A DNA stretch of 64,000 bases from Sphingomonas sp. UNC305MFCol5.2 (GTDB lineage Bacteria; Pseudomonadota; Alphaproteobacteria; Sphingomonadales; Sphingomonadaceae). Below the pieces are notes generated by a model, which worked only from the letters and a program-made list of their open reading frames with translations, was not told the origin of the DNA and did no database searches. The stretch spans positions 558,001 through 622,000 of the forward strand of contig NZ_JOOE01000002.1 of the NCBI RefSeq assembly GCF_000712135.1, written 5' to 3'. A program made the translations under genes and the position numbers. This document shows positions 9,247 through 17,700 of this stretch, piece after piece; the stretch's first letter is position 1; each line of letters starts with the position of its first letter.

Positions 9247-9608
9247 TCGCGCTCCTCGCTTTGGCGGCGACGCTGCAGAGCGCCGCGATCGACTGGAACG
9301 GGCTCGCCCCGCTTCCGTATCGGGCCCCGCCGATCCTCACTGCCGAGATGCAGGCCTTCGTCCAGCGCCAGGCCGTTTCGCGCAAATGCCCGCTGCCCAA
9401 ACCCGGCACGATCACGGTCGAGGTCGCGGTGCTGGTCGATGAAGCGAACGGCATCCGCACAGCCGTGCCGCGCGCCATCCGCTGCCCCACGGTCGAGCAA
9501 TATGCCGCCGCTTTGGTCGCCGGCTTCGCGCGCAACAATTTGCTGCCGCGTACCAATGCCGCCGAACAATGGTATCGCGTCAGCCTGACCTTTACATGGA
9601 AGCCATGA
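9243..9608 (+). CDS. Secreted TonB-C-terminal-like small protein
   Basis: 121-aa protein starting at GTG 9243, which overlaps the dut stop codon. A short hydrophobic signal sequence (about residues 1-15) precedes the mature part. The body has two Cys (in SRKCPLP and IRCPTV) and a pattern of beta-strand, helix and final strand ending in SLTFTWKP. This resembles the TonB C-terminal fold found in many alphaproteobacterial periplasmic proteins, but the full TonB architecture (N-terminal anchor and Pro-rich linker) is missing. The function is unknown. It is coupled on both sides (ATGA overlap with the next gene). Confidence 0.65.
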   Translation: MIALLALAATLQSAAIDWNGLAPLPYRAPPILTAEMQAFVQRQAVSRKCPLPKPGTITVEVAVLVDEANGIRTAVPRAIRCPTVEQYAAALVAGFARNNLLPRTNAAEQWYRVSLTFTWKP

Positions 9609-10414
9609 GTCTCAGCGACACCCAGCTCGATCGCTACGCTCGCCACATCGTGCTGCGCGAAGTGGGCGGCGCGGGGCAGATGCGGCTGCTCGCCAGCCAT
9701 GTCCTGCTGGTCGGCGCCGGCGGCATCGGCTCGCCGGCGATCCAGTATCTCGCGGCGGCCGGGGTCGGCCGGATCAGCCTGATCGACGACGACGCGGTCG
9801 CACTCTCCAATCTCCAGCGCCAGACGCTCTACGGCACCGATCAGATCGGCACGCCCAAGGTGACCGCCGCGCGAGAGGCCGTCGCCCGGCTCAATCCCGA
9901 TGTCCGCTTCGACGCGATCGAGACCCGGATCACCGCCGCCAATGCAACGGCATTGCTCCACGAGCACGCGCCCGACGCGATCCTCGACGGCTCCGACAAT
10001 TTCGCCACCCGGCTCGCGGTCGCCGACGCCGCGCTTGCCTTGCGCATTCCCCTGGTCTCCGCCGCAGTCGCCGAGTTCGAAGGTCAGCTCGGCACCTTCC
10101 GCGGCTGGGAGGCCGACAAGCCCTGTTACCGCTGCTTCGTCGGCGCCGATCCCGAGCGACCCGAGGCGACCTGCGCCGAACAGGGCGTGCTCGGCGCGCT
10201 CACCGGGGTGATGGGCAGCCTCGCCGCGCTGGAAGCGATCCGCGCCTGCGCGCCCTTCGGCGAAGACAGCGCCGGCAAGCTGCTGCTGGTCGACGCGCTG
10301 TCGCTGCGCTTCCGCAGCCTCGCACTGCCCAAGGATCCCGGTTGCCCGGCCTGCTCGGGCGGTCAGACCGGATCGAATTCCAGCGGCACCATCGCCCAGC
10401 CGTCGAACGCATAG
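9605..10414 (+). CDS. moeB: MoeB/ThiF-family adenylyltransferase (HesA type)
   Basis: E1-like enzyme that adenylates the C-terminal glycine of a sulfur-carrier protein such as MoaD or ThiS. The ATG at 9605 overlaps the preceding stop (ATGA) and gives 269 aa. Visible features are the nucleotide loop GAGGIGSP at 37-44, the acidic LIDDD segment, the Arg-containing SNLQRQTLY, two zinc-binding pairs CYRC (174/177) and CPAC (247/250), and a Cys in ATCAEQGVLG that corresponds to the family's reactive-loop region. There is no rhodanese domain. MoeB and ThiF cannot be separated from sequence alone, because no moa or thi genes are nearby. Confidence 0.85.
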   Translation: MSLSDTQLDRYARHIVLREVGGAGQMRLLASHVLLVGAGGIGSPAIQYLAAAGVGRISLIDDDAVALSNLQRQTLYGTDQIGTPKVTAAREAVARLNPDVRFDAIETRITAANATALLHEHAPDAILDGSDNFATRLAVADAALALRIPLVSAAVAEFEGQLGTFRGWEADKPCYRCFVGADPERPEATCAEQGVLGALTGVMGSLAALEAIRACAPFGEDSAGKLLLVDALSLRFRSLALPKDPGCPACSGGQTGSNSSGTIAQPSNA

Positions 10415-10512
10415 GCCTTCGGCTCGACCGTCATTTCCTGCGAATGACTGACTTCCTGCTCCGCCGCACGCTGTTCGGCGACGACATCCTCGTCCCTTTT
10501 CGATTCTTTCAC
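10363..10512 (-). CDS. Small 49-residue hypothetical protein
   Basis: A short open frame starting at GTG 10512-10510, with AGGGAG eight bases upstream, and ending at TGA 10365-10363. It converges on the MoeB-type gene and overlaps its last 52 bases on the opposite strand. The protein is acidic and Glu-rich in the first half, then EPKAYAFDGWAMVPLEFD, a composition unlike a random antisense reading. A good ribosome-binding site and codon-like third positions support it. I recognise no function. Confidence 0.5.
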   Translation of the reverse strand: MKESKRDEDVVAEQRAAEQEVSHSQEMTVEPKAYAFDGWAMVPLEFDPV

Positions 10513-10670
10513 GACCTTAACTCCCTGAGTCGCGGGGCCTATTTACTCCAGGCTTCACCATATTGGGAGTCCGGGCCGCCGCGCGGTCCTTGACACGCCC
10601 GCGCTGACCCGCTGGTAACCTTTGGAGGTTAGCCGAAGCCGAAACGGTCCGGTTCAGCAGGCAGGAACAT

Positions 10671-11681
10671 ATGACGAGCAACGGCAAGCGAGTCCTGGTC
10701 ACGGGCTCGGCGGGATTCATCGGCTTCCACACCTGCAGCAAATTGCTCCAGCAGGGCGCCACCGTGCTCGGCGTCGACAATTTCTCGGCATATTACGACG
10801 TCGCCCTCAAGGAAGCGCGCACCGACATTCTCGGCAACCATGCCGAATTCTCGCTCGCCCGCGTATCGATCGAGGACAATGACGCGTTCGCCGCCGCCTG
10901 GACTGCGTTCGAGCCAGACACCGTGATCCACCTCGCCGCCCAGGCAGGCGTGCGCTATTCGATCGACGAGCCGCGCAGCTACATCGGCGCGAACATCGTC
11001 GGCACGCACAATGTGCTCGAGCTCGCCCGACATAATCCCGTCCGGCACCTGCTCGCCGCCTCGACCAGCTCGGTCTACGGCGCCAACACCGAAATGCCGT
11101 TCGAAGAGACGCAGCGCACCCAAACACCGCTCAGCCTCTATGCCGCCACCAAGGGCGCGACCGAGCTGATGGGCCATAGCTACAGCCATCTCTTCGGCAC
11201 GCCGATGACTTTCTTCCGCTTCTTCACGGTGTACGGCCCATGGGGCCGGCCCGACATGGCGCTGTTCAAGTTCACCAAGGCGATTCTCGCGGGCGAACCG
11301 ATCGACGTCTACAACAACGGCAACATGGTGCGCGATTTCACGTACATCGACGACCTCGCCGAATCGATCGTGAAGCTCACCGACGCAGTGCCCGGCCGCC
11401 AGCCGGTCGAGGGCGACAGCCTCTCCCCCGTCGCGCCGTTCCGCTCGGTCAATATCGGCAACGGCCAGCCGACCCCGCTGATGGACTATATCGGCGCGCT
11501 CGAGACTGCACTGGGTCGCGAAGCGATCAAGAACTTCCTGCCGATGCAACAGGGCGACGTTCCCGCCACCGAAGCCTCGTCGGCCTTGCTCCGCCGCCTC
11601 ACCGGCTATGCGCCGTCGACTCCGCCCTCGGTCGGCGTCGCGCGCTTCGTCGATTGGTATCTGGAGCATTATCGATCTTGA
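10671..11681 (+). CDS. UDP-glucuronate 4-epimerase-type SDR
   Basis: Extended short-chain dehydrogenase (336 aa) that most likely interconverts UDP-glucuronate and UDP-galacturonate for polysaccharide synthesis. It has the NAD loop GSAGFIG at 12-18, the segment VDNFSAYYDVALKEAR typical of the GlcA epimerase branch, STSSVYG, and the catalytic Tyr157-x3-Lys161. AGGAA precedes the ATG. The upstream region 10513-10670 presumably carries a promoter. A UDP-HexNAc dehydrogenase follows after 56 bases, so the pair probably supplies uronic-acid nucleotides to the EPS locus further downstream. Confidence 0.88.
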   Translation: MTSNGKRVLVTGSAGFIGFHTCSKLLQQGATVLGVDNFSAYYDVALKEARTDILGNHAEFSLARVSIEDNDAFAAAWTAFEPDTVIHLAAQAGVRYSIDEPRSYIGANIVGTHNVLELARHNPVRHLLAASTSSVYGANTEMPFEETQRTQTPLSLYAATKGATELMGHSYSHLFGTPMTFFRFFTVYGPWGRPDMALFKFTKAILAGEPIDVYNNGNMVRDFTYIDDLAESIVKLTDAVPGRQPVEGDSLSPVAPFRSVNIGNGQPTPLMDYIGALETALGREAIKNFLPMQQGDVPATEASSALLRRLTGYAPSTPPSVGVARFVDWYLEHYRS

Positions 11682-11737
11682 AACCTCCGTTGAGCGATAG
11701 CGGGTCCTGAAGGCTCCACTTCGCTGACGGGGATTGC

Positions 11738-13084
11738 ATGAGTATCGAATGGCCGGCGCACGGACTGAAGCTCCAGGCGCGTATCGAAGGCGGCACTGCG
11801 AAGATCGGCGTCATCGGCATGGGCTATGTCGGCCTGCCGCTCGCCGTGGCCTTTTGCGAAGCGAATTGTCCCGTCCTCGCCTTCGACCTCGATGACGCCA
11901 AGATCGACGCACTCAAGGCCGGCGAGAGCTACATCAAGCACATCGAAGGCGCGCGCATCGCGCCGCAGGTCGAGGCGAAGCGGCTGGATGCCACCGCCGA
12001 TCTCGATCGGCTCGGCGAGGCCGATGTGCTGCTGATCTGCGTCCCCACGCCGCTGTCGCGCCATCTCGAGCCCGACCTCAAATATGTCGAGGCGACCACA
12101 GAGGCGATCGCGAAGACGCTGCGCAAGGGCCAGCTCGTCATCCTCGAATCGACCACCTATCCCGGCACCACCCGCGAAGTGATGCAGCCGATCCTCGAGG
12201 CCGGCGGGCTCGTGGCGGGCAAGGACTTCTTCCTCGCTTACTCGCCCGAGCGCGAGGATCCCGGCAACCCGACCTATTCGACCACGCAGATCCCCAAGGT
12301 GGTCGGCGCCGACGATCAGGTCTCGGCCGATCTCGCGCTCGCGCTCTACAAGCACGTCGTCCCGAAGACGATCGCCGTCTCCTCCGCTGCGACTGCCGAG
12401 GCCGTCAAGATCACCGAGAACGTCTTTCGCGCGGTCAACATCGCATTGGTCAACGAGCTCAAGCTGATCTTCACTGCGATGGACATCGACGTCTGGGAAG
12501 TGATCGACGCGGCCAAGTCGAAGCCGTTCGGCTTCATGCCCTTCTATCCGGGACCCGGCCTCGGCGGACACTGCATCCCGATCGACCCCTTCTATCTCAC
12601 CTGGAAGGCGCGCGAGTATAACCAGCACACCAAATTCATCGAGCTCGCGGGCCAGATCAACGCGGACATGCCGCAGCATGTCGTGCGGGTGATGGCGGAT
12701 ACGCTCGATGCGCGCCTCGGCCGGGGCCTGCGCGGCGCGCGCATCCTCGTGCTCGGCGTCGCCTACAAGAAGAATGTCGACGACATCCGCGAAAGTCCCT
12801 CGCTTCGCCTGATGGAGATGATCGAGGCCCGCGGCGCCACCGCCGACTTCCACGATCCCCACGTCGCCCAGATCAACGGCACGCGCGAGCACCCGACGCT
12901 CAACTATCGCCACGGCGTGGCATGGGATCCGACCGAGGTCGCGAAGTACGACGCGGTGCTGATCGCCACCGATCACGACGCGGTCGACTATGCCGCGCTG
13001 GTTGAGGCCGCGGCACTGGTGATCGATACGCGCAATGCGTGCGGGAAAGCGGGGATCGTCAGCGACAAGGTGGTCCGGGCCTGA
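11738..13084 (+). CDS. UDP-N-acetylglucosamine 6-dehydrogenase-type enzyme (WbpA/TviB-like)
   Basis: NAD-dependent UDP-sugar dehydrogenase of 448 aa that oxidises C6 of a UDP-hexose, probably UDP-GlcNAc, to the uronate. It has the Rossmann motif GMGYVG at 27-32, the segment YSPERED, and the catalytic Cys279 in GPGLGGHCIPIDPFY. The HCIPIDPFY form is that of the HexNAc branch, whereas the Ugd branch has SCFPKD. The C-terminal UDP-binding domain has VAYKKNVDDIRESPS. GGGGA precedes the ATG. It is one of three UDP-sugar dehydrogenases in the window (others at 37729 and 55628). Confidence 0.87.
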   Translation: MSIEWPAHGLKLQARIEGGTAKIGVIGMGYVGLPLAVAFCEANCPVLAFDLDDAKIDALKAGESYIKHIEGARIAPQVEAKRLDATADLDRLGEADVLLICVPTPLSRHLEPDLKYVEATTEAIAKTLRKGQLVILESTTYPGTTREVMQPILEAGGLVAGKDFFLAYSPEREDPGNPTYSTTQIPKVVGADDQVSADLALALYKHVVPKTIAVSSAATAEAVKITENVFRAVNIALVNELKLIFTAMDIDVWEVIDAAKSKPFGFMPFYPGPGLGGHCIPIDPFYLTWKAREYNQHTKFIELAGQINADMPQHVVRVMADTLDARLGRGLRGARILVLGVAYKKNVDDIRESPSLRLMEMIEARGATADFHDPHVAQINGTREHPTLNYRHGVAWDPTEVAKYDAVLIATDHDAVDYAALVEAAALVIDTRNACGKAGIVSDKVVRA

Positions 13085-13175
13085 GCGTGCCAACGTGCCG
13101 CCGCTGCTCGGCGCACGATGTGCGAGGCGGCCGATGCTAGGGTCACGACTCAATTAGCCGAGCAGGCCTGCGAAG

Positions 13176-13260
13176 CCCTCCCCCTTGATGGGATCGCCGG
13201 GTCGGCCATACCGGGGGAATGACCGGCCCAATCATTCCCTCTCCCATCAAGGGAGAGGGA
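13176..13260. repeat. Inverted-repeat element, probably dispersed in the genome
   Basis: The left arm CCCTCCCCCTTGATGGGA (13176-13193) pairs almost perfectly with the right arm TCCCATCAAGGGAGAGGG (13242-13259). The right part, 13236-13260, also folds alone: TCCCTCTCCC, loop ATCAA, GGGAGAGGGA. It lies between convergent genes, a typical place for REP-like or bidirectional terminator elements. No T-run follows. Confidence 0.55.
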
Positions 13261-13382
13261 TTAGGCTGCGATTAAAGCGTTGACCGTGAATCTAATTGAG
13301 TTCTGGCGCTAAAATCGCCGAACCGCGCTTTCGTCGAACTGCGGAGTTGGTGCGCCTTGCTGTGGCGAGATTGCGCGGTGGC

Positions 13383-13411
13383 TGCCGGATGGCCTCGCAG
13401 GCCACCCGGCA
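13383..13411 (-). terminator. Terminator-like hairpin after the beta-helix gene
   Basis: On the minus strand TGCCGGGTGGCCT pairs with AGGCCATCCGGCA (one wobble) around a 3-base loop, starting 17 bases past the stop of the beta-helix gene. There is no run of T, so it may act as a Rho-assisted or 3'-stabilising structure. Confidence 0.4.
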
Positions 13412-13428
13412 ATTGTCTCCGATACCCG

Positions 13429-14448
13429 CTACTGAGACGGAATCGCGTTCGAGAACGACCCGTTGTTAGGCACGCCATTCGTCGGATTGCCGATTACGCG
13501 ATTGTTTCCATAGGTGCTGATCGTCGATCCGCCGAATGCGATCAGCCCCAGGACGTTGCCGGTGATGGTGGTATTGTTCACTCGGACCAGCATCGAACTG
13601 CCGTTGGCGATGAGCCCGGCGCCCGAATTATTGTTGAGCGTCGATCCGTCGATCAATATCGCGACCGGGTTGGTTCCGCCGGCGTTGATCGCGGTGATGC
13701 CGTCGCCATTGCCGTCGAAATGACTGTCCAGCGCCGCGACGGTGATGCCGCTCGCATTGGTGTTGCCCGTCGAATCGACCTTCAGTCCGGTTCCGCCATT
13801 GTTCTGGACCCGGACATTGTTCAGCGTGACCTTGGCGTTCCCGCCCACGCCCGTGGGCTGGACCAGGATGCCGCCGCCGGTGGCGCTGCCCGTGCTGCCG
13901 TTGTTGGAGATGATGACGTTGTTCATCAACAGCTCGGCACCGACGCTCGGCGTGAACGCGACACCAAAACCATTGGGCGCGGCACCGGTCGAGCCGCGGA
14001 TGATCGTGTCCTCGATCGTCAGCGAGGCGCCCGAGAGGAAGCGAACGCCGTTCAGTCCCGGCGCGGCGGGCGGCGAGCCGTTGATATCGAGCCCCTTCAG
14101 GAACACGATGTCGGTCGCGGCCGCATTGATGATGATTCCGTTGGTCGCCGAATGGAGCACCCCCGCGGTCACGCCCACGCAGACCAGCGCAATCGACTTG
14201 GTGATCGTCACCGCGCCATAGGCGCCCTGGTCGATGCAGTTGATCTCGCCGCCGGCAGCGGTCTTCGAGATCGCGCCGGCGAAGGTCTTGCACGGCGCCG
14301 TGCGGCTGCAGGGATTGACGTCGTCGCCGACGCCCGAAACCCATGTGCGCGTGGCCTGAGCATGGGCGGCCGTAGTGGTGAGCGCCAGTGCGGCGACGAA
14401 TGACGACGCCGACACGGCCGACAGCGCGGCATATCTGATGAGCTTCAT
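13429..14448 (-). CDS. Secreted right-handed beta-helix repeat protein
   Basis: 339-aa exported protein. The ATG at 14448 is chosen because it has CAGGGAGA upstream and begins a classic signal peptide (MKLIRYAALSA... cleaved after AHAQA). The mature protein has a CSRTAPCKTFAGAI segment and then a parallel beta-helix rich in Asn, Gly and Thr, with turns such as ISNNGSTGS, VQNNGGTG, FDGNGDG and LNNNSGAG. Four Cys lie near the N-terminus. No catalytic lyase or hydrolase triad is obvious, so it is probably a binding or surface protein rather than an assigned enzyme. It lies downstream of the RTX gene on the same strand, with a separate leader. Confidence 0.8.
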   Translation of the reverse strand: MKLIRYAALSAVSASSFVAALALTTTAAHAQATRTWVSGVGDDVNPCSRTAPCKTFAGAISKTAAGGEINCIDQGAYGAVTITKSIALVCVGVTAGVLHSATNGIIINAAATDIVFLKGLDINGSPPAAPGLNGVRFLSGASLTIEDTIIRGSTGAAPNGFGVAFTPSVGAELLMNNVIISNNGSTGSATGGGILVQPTGVGGNAKVTLNNVRVQNNGGTGLKVDSTGNTNASGITVAALDSHFDGNGDGITAINAGGTNPVAILIDGSTLNNNSGAGLIANGSSMLVRVNNTTITGNVLGLIAFGGSTISTYGNNRVIGNPTNGVPNNGSFSNAIPSQ

Positions 14449-14691
14449 TGCAGTCTCCCTGCATGAACTGAGTAAACGCTTCTGGGATACGCACACGTCC
14501 TACCCGCGGACTGCAACAGACTCGGGCGAGCATCTCGCCGGCGCGACCGAGTCGAGCGGGCGAGAATCTTCATCATTTGGAAGGTTCAAACCGATGTCGT
14601 CAACTGAATCTTAGCGCCTCCGGACGTTCGACCCGGCACAGCGCCGTCGGAGCCGCCGACACGAACGCGGTGGCACAGCTCTGCTTTCAAC

Positions 14692-14717
14692 GGCCGCCTC
14701 GCCTGGGCGAGGCGGCC
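14692..14717 (-). terminator. Strong hairpin after the RTX gene
   Basis: A near-perfect 12-base stem, GGCCGCCTCGCC pairing with GGCGAGGCGGCC across a 2-base centre, starts 5 bases past the RTX stop. On the minus strand it is followed by GTTGAAAG rather than a T-run, so it may be a Rho-independent-like stop of reduced strength or an mRNA-stabilising structure. Confidence 0.5.
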
Positions 14718-14721
14718 ACGA

Positions 14722-17700
14722 TCAGAACACCCAGAAATCCCCCGCCGACAAGGCAAGGCCGGTTTGCAGCGTCGCGAACTGGATCGCGGCTCCGGCACCG
14801 TTGCCGTCGGCATCGAAATAGAGCGCGCCCGTCGCCGAATTGTAGATGATGTTGTCGTCTGCATCCTGCGCCGCGGCGCCGATCCGGAAGGCGCCGCTGT
14901 ACAGCGCACCCTCGGCAAAGCCCGCGAAGATCGCGTTGTCGAGCGCGATCTTGTCCGATCCGGCGGTCATGTCGGAGATGGTGTCGATATTCCCGCCGCC
15001 GAGCGCGGTGGAGAAAGCGAAGGTGTCGTTGCCGGCCAGGCCGGTCAGCAAGTCGGCGCCGCTACCGCCATCCAGTGAGTTGGCCAGACCGTTCCCCTCG
15101 ATCAGATCGCCGAAGCCGGTTCCGGCGACGTTCTCGATCCCGCTATAGCTGTCGCCCTCGGCGTAGTTCCAATAGCCGCGCCCCGCCGCCAGGCTGACCC
15201 ACACCGCGCCGAAATTGCCGCCATAGTCGGCGGTATCCGTGCCGGCCCTGCCATCGAGCGCGTCGGACCCGGCATTGCCTTTCAGAATGTTGTTCTGGGC
15301 ATCGCCATAGAGCCAGTCGTTGGACGCGGAGCCGCTGAGATTCTCGATGCCGGCGAGCACGTCGCCCTGGGCGTCGTTCCAGAGGCCGCCCCCGGCCGCA
15401 AGATCGACGATCACCGCGCCGGCGCTGGCGCTGTAATCCGCCGTGTCCGTGCCGGCCCGGCCGTCGAGCGTGTCGGCTCCGCCATTGCCTCTAAGGACGT
15501 TGGCCCGGCCATCGCCGTAGAGCCAGTCGCTCCACGCCGTTCCGGCGACGTTCTCGATGCTGTCGAGCATGTCGCCCTGGGCGTCGTTCCACAGACCACC
15601 GCCAGCCGCGAGGTCGACGATCACTGCGCCATAAGTCGCGCTGTAATCGGCGGTGTCCGTCCCGGCGCCTCCCTGGAGGCTGTCCGCACCGCCGCCGCCG
15701 ACCAGCACATCGTCGCCGGCATTGCCTTTCAGGACATTGAACTGGGCATTACCATAGAGCCAGTCACCCCAGGCGGAGCCGGTGACATCCTCGATACTGA
15801 TGAGGACGTCGCCTTCGGCATCGTTCCACAGGCCGCCCCCCGCCGCGAGATTGACGATCACCGCGCCGAATGCGTCCGAGTAATCGGCGGTGTCGAGGCC
15901 GCCGCGCCCGTCGAGAATGTCGGCGCCGGCACTGCCCAGCAATGTGTCGTGGCCGCCGCCGCCGATCATGGTGTCGGCATCGGCACTACCGCCAAGCCGT
16001 CTGTCGAGGTCCGAGCCATCGGGCGGGAGACCGTCGAAATGGGCGCGTGTCAGGGCAGCCTTCGGTACGTTCGTGAAGGTCAGGAACAAGGTCGGCCCGT
16101 AATAAGACGCCGCGCCGTCCCGGTCGATGTACAGCGACGTGCTGTCCCCGCTCTGGACGAGCGAGAGATGGCCCGTGGCGAAAGGATTGCTCTGCTGGTC
16201 CCAGTTGAACAGTTCGCGCGCAAAATAGCTGCCCCAGTGGAGACGGTCCTGCCCCGGGTTGAAATCGGTCAGCGTGATCGTGAACTCACCGATCAAGGTC
16301 GCGTAGAAGCTATCGAACTCCACCAGGTCGCCGCCGGCGCCAAGAGTCACCACCGTCGAACCCCGGTTGCCCATCAGGTCGACCGTGTCCGCTCCATCCC
16401 CGAGATCGATCGTCACCGAGCCGGGATTGAAGTTCCCATAGTGGACGACGTCGTTATCCGCTCCCGCCGAGATCGTGACGTTCTCGACCACCCCGTGATA
16501 GTTGCCGGACACGCTGATGATATCGTCGCCCGCGTCGCCGCTGATCGTGTCCGACCCGCCCTCATCCGCCAGCCAGATGAAATCATTGCCGTTGCCGCCT
16601 TCGATCAGGTCGTTGCCGAATCCGCCGTAGAGGGTATCCCGGCCGTCTCCGCCGCGTATCGTGTCGTTGCCTGCGCCACCGCTCAGGATATCCTCACCGC
16701 CCAATCCCTCGATCGTGTCGTTCCCGAATCCGCCGGTGAGCGTGTCGTTGTTCGCGGTTCCGGTGAGCGTCACGCCCGGCGGCGGCGTGCCGTCCGGCGA
16801 CAGACCGCCAAAATTCTCCCCGGTGAAGCTGCCGACGCCGCGGTTCTGGAACACCAGAAGGTTCATCCAGCCATAGCCGGGAAGCCCGTTCACCTGAAGG
16901 ACCGCATCGGCGCCCTGCTGCACCAGCCGCAGCTTGCCCACGGTGAATGGATTGGTGGAGGGATCCCACGATGCGCTGCCGGTGAGGAAATTGTGCAGTA
17001 GCACGACATCCCCCGTGGCGCCGGTTGCGAAATCGGTCACCGTGCGCGTAGTCGCGCCAATATTCCACGCCTGGAACGATTGGAGATTTAGCGTGTCGCG
17101 CCCGGTGCCGAGTGTGATGACGTTCGAGTGCGTCGAACTGAGCAGGTTGATGGTGTCATCGCCCGCGCCGCCATCGATCGTCACCGATCCGGCGGCATAG
17201 CTCCAGTCGATGACGTTGTCGTTGCCGTCGCCGCCGCGCAGCGTCACGCTCTCGTTCAGGCTCTGGTTCAGCCGATAGATATACAGCGAATCGTCGCCGG
17301 CGCCGCCATCTAGCGTATCGCTGCCGCCGCCACCGTCGTAGAGAGTGTCGTTGCCGTCGCCGCCGGCCAGCGTGTCGCTCCCCGTGGCGCCTTGAAGGCT
17401 GTCCGAGCCGTCGCCGCCCTCGAGCGTGTCGTCACCACCCCCGCCGTTCAGCACATCGTCGCCGCCCCCGCCCTGGAGCAAATCATGGCCGCCATTGCCC
17501 GTGAACTCGTCGCGCCCATTCGTTCCGGTCAGGACCAGCCCGGCCGGCAAGGAACCGTTGGCCGCATAACCATCTAGATTTTCGAGCGTGAGCGTCGAAG
17601 CCAGCACGTTCTTGAGGACGAGGATGTCAACGGGTGCCAATCCGCCGACGCCGTCGATGTCGCGCGCCAGCACTGTATCGGCATTGTCCTGGCGAACGCT

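Larger units (their letters stand above)
13085..13428. other. Intergenic region with two hairpins
   Basis: This convergent intergenic stretch holds no supportable gene. It contains an imperfect long inverted repeat (arms about 13176-13194 and 13242-13259) whose right arm is itself a perfect small hairpin, and a second hairpin at 13383-13411 just past the beta-helix gene. Short open frames here lack ribosome-binding sites. Confidence 0.5.

Noticed and set aside
15949..17001. 350-codon plus-strand frame opposite the RTX gene
   Set aside because: GC-rich repeats of the RTX gene keep the reverse frame open; the composition is that of a shadow frame.
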